NCBI RefSeq assembly: GCF_000003815.2
Contig: NC_049991.1
Span: 21,323,980 to 21,387,979 of the forward strand
Source: Branchiostoma floridae
Taxonomy: Eukaryota > Chordata > Leptocardii > Amphioxiformes > Branchiostomatidae
Length of the DNA stretch: 64,000 nt
Direction of reading: 5' to 3'
The notes beneath the pieces are model-generated. The model ran no database searches. It was given only the letters and a program-made list of their open reading frames with translations, and had not been told where the DNA came from. The position numbers were made by a program, and so were the translations under genes. Below, piece by piece: positions 10,339 to 19,400 of this stretch (position 1 is its first letter; each line of letters begins with the position of its first letter).

Positions 10339-10351
10339 GGAGGGGAGGCAG
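10339..10351 (+). promoter_or_regulatory. Polypurine tract
   Basis: GGAGGGGAGGCAG lies directly before the 3' LTR, the expected site of the plus-strand DNA primer. It contains one pyrimidine near its end. Confidence 0.75.
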
Positions 10352-11018
10352 TGTAACGGATAGAAAATAGTGAATTATACTTCATGTTGAAATATAGTGT
10401 AACTGTGGTTAGCTGTAGGCAACAGGAAGTGAGTAGAAGACATTATAGTCAGTGGTCAGTTCTTGGAACAGGCCAGACCTGTTTGCCTGACTAATAGGTA
10501 ACTTATCTAGGTCAAGTCCCAGCAGGAGAGGGCATCCCCAGTTTTGGGATGTGACGTAGGACCAGATAGACCATGTCCATATTTGGTACAGAGGAGCCCT
10601 TGGTTCCTTTTATGGACATAGAAGAACTAGGAACTCTAAGAAAGTACCTGGTGATAATAGTCTTAGGAATGTATGAGTAATATTACGTAGGAGGACTTCC
10701 TGTCCAGTTACATATAAAAAGACACCAAAGTTCCCTGACTTGGTCAGTCTGTTCGAGTCGGCCAGTCAGTGTGTTTGTGAGACCAAGAAGTGCAGTCAGT
10801 TGTAGAAGGAAGTCTGCCCGTCTGTTTGTGTTCGACTGGTCAAGTAAGTCAGAGCTATTGTATACACAACGCAATGTCCTAATGTGTTAATTGTTGATAG
10901 TGTAACAGTTATAGTGTTGTTTCCGTCTTAACTTGTCTTGGTAATAAACTGCTATACACAAGAATACAGAATCCTGTGAACGAACATTATTTCTGGTTGA
11001 GAACTGGGTATCGTTACA
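10352..11018 (+). repeat. 3' LTR of the Ty3/gypsy element
   Basis: 667 bp, apparently identical to 2893-3559. Its AATAAA signal is at 10943-10948. GCAG follows at 11019-11022, matching the four bases before the 5' LTR. Confidence 0.97.
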
Positions 11019-11022
11019 GCAG

Positions 11023-11548
11023 AGAGCACCCGGTTCCCAGGCTAGTAAAGTTACGGAGTGTGTCACGGCAAGCTGTATGTACTGCTGGAAGTCATTCGCT
11101 ACGCCCGGTGGACATTTCGTAAATGATGCGCGGATCATCAAACAGGCGCAGTTTTCTCTTTAATACCTCTTACTGATTGGTTTAACTAGGAGCTCCAATT
11201 TAGATCGCACACTTGGCTTCCGTATCTCTTCAGAACACATGTGCAGAAGAGTTCCATGACGGGAATTTTAACAAGTTATACCAGGATATAAACTCATCCT
11301 TAAACGTAGGCACGTAGGTTTTACGTTTGTTTATTAGTGACCCTTTTAAAACTGCCGGTTTATTACAGATAACCTTGACCTCTTGTGATTTCCTCTACGT
11401 TTTGTTCTGTATCAGCGTTTTACGACGCAATCTGTAGCAAATGTTTCCCGGAATTCGAGTTTAACGTTACAGTCGTAAAGGAGATACAAATAGCCCACAA
11501 AGAGGTTCCCGGAAATTTGTGTTTAAAGATATGTTCGTAAAGAACTCA
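11023..11548. other. Non-coding stretch
   Basis: No gene or repeat recognised between the retrotransposon and the next MITE. Confidence 0.35.
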
Positions 11549-11982
11549 CTAGGGGTGGGCACTGGTACAGGAAATTCAAGTACAGGTACGGTCCAGGTCC
11601 GGACCTGATTATCTGTGAAAACTTGTAAATCGACGATACTCAAAACAAGGGTGCATTTGGCTACAAAGAAATCTATTTGGGAAAAAAAAACGAATTCTAC
11701 TGGAGTTTTAAATCCTGTTTTCATATAAATAACTCCAATGCCACTGTTAAGTTAAACCAAGTTTTACTGTAGAAACTTGGTAAAAATGACTATCAACTCT
11801 CCTCTAGGGTCGCTCTTGTTATTTTCTTGGACGAGTAAGCCCCAAACACGAGAACGCCTGCCGGCATAATCTTCCTAGTTTCTTATCAGTCCAAAATGCT
11901 CTTTTTTCAGGTGCTTTTTTTTCTGGACCGGTCCAACAAGAAAAACGTTTTGTACCAGTACCATACCAGTACCCACCCCTAG
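11549..11982. mobile_element. hAT-like MITE, CTAGGGGTGGGCAC ends
   Basis: The left end CTAGGGGTGGGCACTGGTAC is the inverse of the right end ACCAGTACCCACCCCTAG. GGTCCGGACCTG-type and GGACCGGTCC subterminal blocks recur at 32186-32493 and 45339-45778. There is no coding capacity. The flanking 8-mers are only partly alike, so the hAT assignment rests on the end sequence and is tentative. Confidence 0.65.
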
Positions 11983-12003
11983 AAGACACCTAATCTAGAA
12001 GAC

Positions 12004-12222
12004 TAAAGGCGGACTCTCACTGCACTTGCGGCACCGGTGCGGCACTGCGGGGTTCGTAGATGACTCAACGAATTTCAGAGATAAGGAACGAATTTTCTTC
12101 CGTTTTGTGTATTTTGGTGTCTTCTAATGCTCAAAAATCGCGAAAATAACAAAACAGTGCCGCAGTGAACGAACGCCGCAGTGCCGCACCGGTGCCCCAA
12201 GTGCAATGAGAATCCACCTTTA
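12004..12222. mobile_element. MITE, relative of 2456-2660
   Basis: The ends TAAAGG...ACTCTCACTGCAC and GTGCAATGAGAATCCACCTTTA are imperfect inverses. Inside, GCGGCACTGCGGGGTTCG pairs with the inverted CGAACGCCGCAGTGCCGC. The core TCAACGAATTTCAGAGATAA is shared with 2456-2660. Confidence 0.7.
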
Positions 12223-12630
12223 GGGTGACCCGGTATGCTTGGCTGTAGCAAATTAACCTTTCCCTACTGACACTACTAGCTATTTGAAAAGGTCACCATG
12301 TTTTCCCTGCTGCTGCAAGACTCGTAGCTCGTTACTGTAATGGCTCCGTTGCCCTTAGGTTAGGTTGGAGAGTATTGTATAACGTTGGTTCAAGAGACGC
12401 CGTTTCCTCCTTGATTGCTTCAGGAATAAACTGCAATTATATTCCCCGAGTAGTACTCATAAAAGTCGTCAGAGCAACTTAGCCCGAGGAAGTAGTTACG
12501 TAAGTTTGTTCTATTATTTAGCTGGGTGGAAATAACGGGCAAAGTTGAACAGGCACCAGAGGATAGACAGGGCACTCCAAACACTGAAGAGGAGATTTAA
12601 GTATGCAATAGGGCTGGCTGTAGATGACAA
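12223..12630. other. Non-coding stretch
   Basis: No gene or repeat family recognised. Confidence 0.35.
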
Positions 12631-12631
12631 T

Positions 12632-13022
12632 AGTTTATTTGCAAAATCATGCCCGATGGCTAATTGCACATACAGTCTCAAGAACTAAGAGAAGTAAATA
12701 GAGTGATACATAAAACTAGTGTCTAATCAACTACATGATACTATGGATACTATTGTCGGATTTGCCTTTGCCTTTGAAGGCAGTGGTTAATGAACTGTCC
12801 CACGTTCTGTATGATGGTGGGGTTTTGTGCTTTTAGTAGAAATATAGTCTTTTGGTGATCATTTATAAGGTGGTAAAAGCTTGGTGAAATAGTTACAACT
12901 GTTTGAAATAATGTATTTCTTTCGGTTTCATAGTGGGTACACTGACTGATAAAATGATTTTTATTTTCCGCTGCATTTATTGAGCAATATGTACACAATC
13001 TCTCGTGGACAGGGAGCTGTTT
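12632..13022 (-). mobile_element. 5'-truncated LINE, 3' end
   Basis: On the minus strand an ORF end is followed by a 3' UTR that reads GCAATTAGCC...GGGCATGATTTTGC and then AAATAAA. The same 3' end occurs at 43170-43590 and, diverged, at 52765-53320 and 23090-23205. Everything 5' of the last ~83 codons is missing, the usual result of aborted reverse transcription. Confidence 0.85.
12750..12998 (-). pseudogene. C-terminal end of a LINE reverse-transcriptase ORF
   Basis: 82 residues with a zinc-knuckle-like C-T-Y-C ... H-F-I-S-Q-C-T-H-Y-E-T-E-R pattern and a C-terminal I-N-H-C-L-Q-R motif. It is nearly identical to the plus-strand frame at 43198-43443 and more distantly like 52839-53216. In LINEs this Cys/His segment follows the reverse transcriptase thumb. 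No catalytic domain remains, so it is a dead 3' fragment. The apparent ATG is internal to the original ORF. Confidence 0.8.
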
Positions 13023-13759
13023 ATGGATAGATAAACAGAACGTGCTGGGCGTCTCTCACTGCCTCACGAGTCGCAAGGATTGGTACCCTCTAAGTCTGAG
13101 TCTTTAGATGTCTGAGTGAAAGAATATTGACAGAGAAAAAGGCAAGAGCAAAGTGGTCCTGACTGAAAGCCATTGTCGTCAAGATGCGGTTTCGCTCTCT
13201 GCGCGCTTCGTTAATACTGCATTACGCAATAGCCCTTCGGCTGAAATCTAGCTCTTTACTTGAGATGATAGTCATAAAATGGTAGTCTGGTTCCTTTGGT
13301 TGACGCAGATGTTACAAAAAGGAGGATGAGCCTGTCGTAATTACGCTTGATGCGCGCATGTGTGATTGTCGTCGAGAGCGAAACAGTCATCACCACTCAT
13401 GGCCACGGTCTTTAAAGCTTTCCCACCATCCGCAGTACGATTCTATGGCTTCATCCGATAACTGTTAGCAATTTGTTACGGTACTTAATGGATCTGAAGA
13501 GTTGTCTTTGCCCGGCGTCTGCAGGAATTCGGGCAGCTCCAGACGGTCATGCGGCATATCTCTTGTCGGCTCGTGGTTTTTATCGGGGCTCCTGGAGTAT
13601 CTGTTAAACTCCGTCCAAGTTCATTACCGCGGCTGGAGGTCCGGCAGCCTGGCGCCTGGTCGACTCACCTGGTGGACACTTTGTGTCCGCGCGGTGTAAG
13701 GCTAGTTCACCTTTATCCGCAGGGTAACCTATATTCGTTGCGTTTACACACACGGTATT
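13023..13759. other. Non-coding stretch
   Basis: Overlapping small open frames in several phases at 13500-13790 show no family resemblance. No gene or repeat is recognised. Confidence 0.3.
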
Positions 13760-13852
13760 AAGGGATATCAAGTCGACTGACGGTGGTTTCAAGTTGTAAT
13801 ATGTTCAAACTTTTGTAGTTTGAAACTGTCGTCCGTCGACTTGATATCCCTA
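13760..13852. mobile_element. 93-bp palindromic MITE
   Basis: The arms AGGGATATCAAGTCGACTGAC and the inverse ending GTCGACTTGATATCCCTA flank a short A/T loop, with imperfect inner pairing (GGTTTCAA against TTGAAAC). It is a long hairpin with no coding capacity. No clear target duplication. Confidence 0.7.
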
Positions 13853-15964
13853 AATACTCGTTTTTGATAGCAGCGGATATAAATTTACGTTACCCTGTGT
13901 TACCCACTGTTTTCATCTAGATCGAAATAGTTTGGCTTGCACATTTTGCAGTGTCTGTATTCAATGTGCTTCCTGCACATTTCATGTATACATTAAGACA
14001 TGGGTTGTTTTCACCATATTCCAAGGAATTCCAAGGACGTTATATCCTTGGGAATTCGAACCACGGAAACAGAGGCAGCAACTTCCAGCAGCGATGGATG
14101 ACAAAGAGAGGTGGAGGAAACTAGTTATGCGGAGATTTCGAGCGAGCTCGCCGGAGTTAGTGAGTGAGTGAGTCAAACTAGTTGGTGCAGGTGTGTTTCT
14201 CAAACATTTTCCTATGTATGAAACCCATTTCTTTGGATTTCAAAGCCTCCAAACCTTATTAGGAAGTTGGATCAGGCATAACATTTATCTAGCCCCAGAA
14301 ATAGCGCGGTTCATTTCAAAGCACTGGGTATGAAAAAAGATTGAAGCATAAATACTCAGAGACACTCGGTCCAAAATAGACTGTTTTATTGTAACAGCTG
14401 GTGCGGTACACATGATGTGAGTACAAAACGGTTTGTGCTTGATTAGGCGTTACAGGGGTTGTCACACAACGTTTCAATCAACATAGTGGGCGAAGGGTAC
14501 AAACTCTTCGCGTTTAGATATTCTTGTCTTGTTCTGTACAGACAACAAACACCATGTATGTGGTCAGAACTATGACATCATCTTCATGGAAAAAAGTCTA
14601 CTCCTTCCAACTTTGATGTATCTTCTAACCCGTCAATAGTACAAAATTGTCAATTAGCAATCCTGTTATAAAGATAATATAAATGTGTGCATATTGTATA
14701 TACATATATATATATTCATATCTTCCTTTTACAGTGATTGATTTACACATTTCGTACACTTCTTCACTTGTTTCCAATAGCATGTCTTTACCCGCGAATT
14801 TGTTCGAATACTTGGCTACCGCTACATTGATTCATGTCACAAACAAAACGTTAATTAACTAAGTTACCATGATTTTTTTAAAGTATTTACATATACATTC
14901 ATATTTATACAACCATTTAAAACTTGGCTTTAAGTTCATTTTATTCATTATAGGATCAAATGAAATTGAAACTATATACAGTTGCCCTTTGTCCCATTTA
15001 TTGCTTCTTATTTTATCACGACCAAGAATCTGTGATAACCAGAATCGCCCTTCTTATAACACACGACCAATCTTCAACCAGCCCTTTGTTCGGGGTTTTT
15101 GCATCAGGAAGTTCATTCATTTTTTCCCAGTTCCTACTCTTGATGTGATAAAAATGTACATCGTGTGACTGGATACACATAGCCTTTAGGTGACCGTCTC
15201 CTACTTCTTCGTTTTACCTACTGCTCTCTATGAAAAATTGAGTTATTAGGAGTTACATACGTGTTAGCTGCAAAATTGGAAATGTTCTTCATTTTTCCGA
15301 GCATTTGAGGTCACAAACTTCTGGTATATTTCTGGATGTAAAATTGACCAATTTTTACCAACTCTTTTTGCAGACCGTGTCTTTTCCTGTTCGATGCCTG
15401 TATGGCCGTTCCTATTATCAGCCAGGGGAGTTCTCAACCGAATGTTCAAGTCTCAGTGCATACAAGATTCAGCCAGTCAGTACAACCCTTGGTACTCAAG
15501 TCTTCGTCTAATAGTTCATTACGAGTCTCTAGTTAGTATTAGAGTCAGGGGCCCTCGGTTTTTTCTTGGTGACACCCCATTGAGACTAATTCAGTTACAT
15601 CGTATTCTGAATGAAATGATCATTGACAGGAATCTCTCGCGACCCTTTCAGTAACCACACACTCCCGAATTCCCAGAGAATGGCCTGGGACTGCTGTCAA
15701 ATGGAGCTGTCATCGACTCAGGAACTTCTGTCCTTCAAACTTCTCCTATTATGATACTAACACGTTCTATCTGACGACCTCTGTATATAAACGACAGCAT
15801 ACAGATGCGTCTCTAGATGATTGGCAATTTGTTTCATTGTGATTGTGTCCTTGTTTTCATGTTGCATATGTTATTTACTTGTGATTGTGTTGCATGCTTA
15901 TTGTAGACGATCTTCAACGACATCTATCTTTGTGGTGAAATTTGATAAACAAAACAACAACAAC
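13853..15964. other. AT-rich non-coding stretch downstream of the GPCR gene
   Basis: It contains ATATAT runs (14700-14720). Near 14383-14388 there is a minus-strand AATAAA that could serve a long GPCR 3' UTR; this is speculative. No exon or transposon coding sequence is recognised. Confidence 0.3.
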
Positions 15965-15988
15965 AACAAATAGAGCCCTCAGAAGGCG

Positions 15989-16262
15989 GTGCCCTCAGAA
16001 AATCACTTCGAAAGCGGCGCCTGAGCTGGATAGGCCACGTCATGAGACTTGCACCAGACAGACTGGCCTAACCAGATCATGCGGTTGGAGACGCAGAGGT
16101 CGCCCTACGATGAACTACAGACAGACCATCGAGAGGGACCTCCAATCAGCTAACATCAGCTGGAAGGATGTGAGGAGGATGGCTGCCGACAGAGCCTGCT
16201 GGGCCCACCTGACTGCCTTATGTGTCGGAGAACACCGGAGCCCCTAAGTCTAAGTAAGTAAG
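15989..16262 (+). pseudogene. Frameshifted LINE 3' end in the GPCR 3' flank
   Basis: One frame gives K-R-R-L-S-W-I-G-H-V-M-R-L-A-P-D. A second frame continues with R-R-R-G-R-P-T-M-N-Y-R-Q-T-I-E-R-D-L-Q and a W-K-D-V-R-R-M-A-A-D-R-A-C-W end. This layout is typical of the C-terminal tail of RTE-like endonuclease/reverse-transcriptase proteins. A frame shift lies near 16060. A TAAG-repeat tail follows at 16247-16262. CCTCAGAAGGCG flanks it on both sides (15977-15988 and 16264-16275): either its target duplication or copies of the GPCR stop region. Confidence 0.75.
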
Positions 16263-16300
16263 TCCTCAGAAGGCGTACGAGACGGTATCGACGAGAACCC

Positions 16301-16427
16301 TCAGAAGGCGTAGGAGACGGTAGCGACCGGGACCATCTCTCCGTCGGGGGAGGCCGGGGACACCTCCGCCCGCCGCCGCCCCCGCAGCCCGGTCACGGTC
16401 GTGCGGGACTTCTTCTTCTTCCGCTCT
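16301..16427 (-). CDS. GPCR exon 6: cytoplasmic tail and stop
   Basis: 127 nt encoding residues 311-352. The acceptor is CTATCAG before AGAGCGG, and its phase completes the AG left by exon 5. A run of basic residues (R-E-R-K-K-K-K) directly follows helix 7, then an Arg/Gly-rich segment and the C-terminal V-S-Y-A-F. There is no cysteine for palmitoylation. The stop TGA is rc of 16301-16303. The last eight codons plus stop recur 35 bp further downstream in the gene (stop equivalent at 16266-16268), and part recurs again at 15979. Confidence 0.82.
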
Positions 16428-19400
16428 CTGATAGAGGGAAAAACGGAAGGTCTTGTCGTGAGTGCACGAACACAGTAATGTTGTTTCTTAGGCTCTTTTC
16501 TATTTCCTCTAGCGATTCAGGTTGAACTGAGTACCTAGCTTCGGTTAGGGGAATCTCTCGAACAAACGTAAAGCCAAAGGTCCTGTGTTTGAGGATAGGC
16601 ACACTTTTAGCACGGTAAGGAACCCAACAAAGAGAATGGGTCATTTCCGATGGAGTGGATCAAAACCTATAGTCCGACCTCAAGCAGTTTTCACTTTAAT
16701 ATACTGTATGAAATCAGTACGCACCAGTTTATTGCACTTTGCCGGTTTTACGTATCTAACAAATAGATGCGATAGGTGTGTTAGGAAACTGCTATATTCA
16801 CAACAGATAGAAAAAGAGATGCATAAGTAGCCAATAGATAGCTCACCTGAAGTACTGATACAGGTAAATAACGCATAACTCACCTGACGCACAGGTAGAT
16901 GATGGGGTGCGCGGAGCTGTTGAGGTACGTCAGTCCGACCAGGCAGATCTGCACGTACAGGATGGACCTGTCAGCCGGCAGGGCGGAGTGGTAGTACAGC
17001 AGCTGCAGAACTCCGAACGGCAGCCAGCAGATGTAGAACATTACCGTCACCGCGAGAACCTGTACAGAACGACACAGAACATCACAGTCACTGCAAGGAC
17101 TTGGACAGAACAACACAAAACGTCGCCGTCACCTCCAGAACCTACACAGAACAACATAGAACATCACCGTCACTGCACGGAACAAGATAGGATAACACAG
17201 AACACTACCTGAACCTACACAGAATAACACAGAACATCGCCGTCACCGCGAGAACCTACACAGAACAACATAGAACATCGCCGTCATCGCCAGAAAGACA
17301 TTGAACATCGCCGTCACCACCAGAACCTACACAGAACAACATAGAACATCGTCGTCATCGCCAGAAAGACATTGAACATCGCCGTCACCACCAGAACCTA
17401 CACAGAACAACATAGAACATCACCGTCACCGCGAGAACCTACAGAGAACAACATAGAACATCACCGTCACCGCCAGAACCTAAACAGAACAACACAGAAC
17501 ATTACCGTCACCGCCAGAACCTAGACAGAACGACATAGAACATCACCGTCACCACCAGAACATACACAGAACGACATAGAACATTACCGTCACCGCCAGA
17601 ACCTAAACAGGACAACATAGAACATCAGCGTCACCGCCAGAACCTACACAGAACAACATAGAACATCGCCGTCATCGCCAGAACGACATTGAACATCACC
17701 GTCACCGCGAGAACCTACACAGAACAATATAGAACATCACCGTCACCGCCAGAACCTACACAGAACAACATAGAACATCACCGTCACTGCAAGGACTTGG
17801 ACAGAACAACACAAAACGTCGCCGTTACCTCCAGAACCTACACAGAACAACATAGAACATCACTGTCACCGCCAGAACCTAAACAGAACCACATAGAATA
17901 TCAGCATCGCCGCCAAAACCTATACAGAACGACAAAGAACATCACCGTCACTGCAAAGATTTATACAAAACAACATGGAAAAGCGACAACGCCAGAACCT
18001 AGACAGGCCAACGTTAGAAATTGGAACATTCGCGTCACCGCTGGAGCCTAGACAGAAAAACATAGAACGTTAGTGTCACTGCAAAGATCTAGACAGAAAA
18101 ACATAGAACGTTAGTGTCACTGCCAAGACCTAGACAGAACAACATAGTACGTCTCCGGCAACGCCAGAACCTAAACAGAACAACATAGAACATCACCAGC
18201 TGGACAGAAACTTGGACATCATTCCTTCCTAAGGCCCCCTTTCCACTTGACGGCGCTCTCACGGCGCTCTCGCTGCGATGGAAAATTGGCCAGAGCGCGG
18301 TGAGAGCGCCGCGACGCCAGAAAAACTGCTCAAGTGGAATCTCTCCGGCGACCCCAGCGCGCTCTCACCGCGACGAAAAACTAAAATGTCAGCATCTTTT
18401 TATGAGCTAGCAAAGTTTCGAAAGATAACTCAACGAATTTAAGAGATAAAGAACGAATCTTTTGACGTATAGTGTATTTTGGTATCTTTGAAGTCATCCT
18501 TTTACGTCTTACATAACATTCAAAGTATAAAATCAAGGCTGTGAACGAATCCAATTTTTGTCACTGTACGGTCACTCAGCCTGAAATATACACGTTTGTC
18601 TTGCTGACTTTTCCTTAAATCTGTCATGTAGCTTGTTCAAAATAAATTTCTTTATCATGACACGTTATTAGTGTTAATCATACAACACTGAAACACTTCA
18701 AATTAATTAAAAATAGGACTTCAATAATCTAAATATACAGATGATGAACATAAAAACTTAAAACAAGTTGAAAAATAATAAACCGTTGTTTATTTAAACT
18801 TTGGTTATTCCTTCTCGGTTTGTTTTATTGTAAATCATTGGTACATTTTTAACATTTCTCCGGGTTCTGTCTGTGTCAAATATACTTCTACACGAACCGC
18901 GGTTGAGAGCGCCGAGAGAGCGCGGTGAGAGCGCCGTCTTAGCTAAATTGGTATCATAAACCATTGTTGAGGCCTATTGCGCTCGCCGCGCTCGCTGTGC
19001 GCTCTCTTGGCGCTCACGGCGCTCTCTTGGCGCTCTCTTGGCGCTCTCTCTGCGCTCATCGTTGGATCGCCGACCACGGCGCTCTCACGGCGACTGTTTT
19101 GAGTAGGTTCAAAACAGTCGCGGAGGTGATGGCGACCATGGCGACCTTGGCGCTCCCACCGCGCTCTCTGCGCGCTCCCATGGCGATTTTGGCGATCCCA
19201 CCGAGCTCTCACCGCGCTCTTCCCAATTTGAGGTCGCAGAGAGAGCGCCGCGAGAGCGCCGTCCTAGTGGAAAGGGGGTATAAGCGCACACTGATTCTGT
19301 CTACCATCGACATTATTTGATGTACGTACAAAAATCAGCGTTCTGTTTTCAACAAAGCATTGCATCCTGAATGTGAAATAATATGTACGAGACGACACGG

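Larger units (their letters stand above)
2893..11018 (+). mobile_element. Complete Ty3/gypsy LTR retrotransposon
   Basis: An 8126-bp element with two 667-bp LTRs (2893-3559, 10352-11018) that appear identical on reading. Each starts TGTAAC and ends GTTACA. The 4-bp direct repeat GCAG flanks it (2889-2892, 11019-11022). A primer-binding site follows the left LTR and a purine tract precedes the right one. The internal order is gag, then protease, reverse transcriptase, RNase H and integrase in one long frame, which is the Ty3/gypsy order. Matching LTRs, intact frames and an intact target duplication point to a recent insertion. I see no envelope gene and no chromodomain. Activity is not shown by sequence alone. 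Confidence 0.97.

Noticed and set aside
2893-11018. Endogenous retrovirus rather than a retrotransposon
   Set aside because: No envelope frame is present after pol, and the domain order and zinc knuckles fit Ty3/gypsy.
14094-14162. Possible first coding exon, M-D-D-K-E-R-W-R-K-L followed by TTA|GTGAGT
   Set aside because: The donor lies in a GTGA repeat and no partner exon could be found downstream.
16907-18051. Plus-strand frames rich in T-E-Q-H-R-T-S-P-S repeats
   Set aside because: They are the exon 5-derived minisatellite read on the wrong strand.
18943-19320. Arg/Ala-rich frames on both strands
   Set aside because: Made by the GGCGCTCT repeats inside a MITE.
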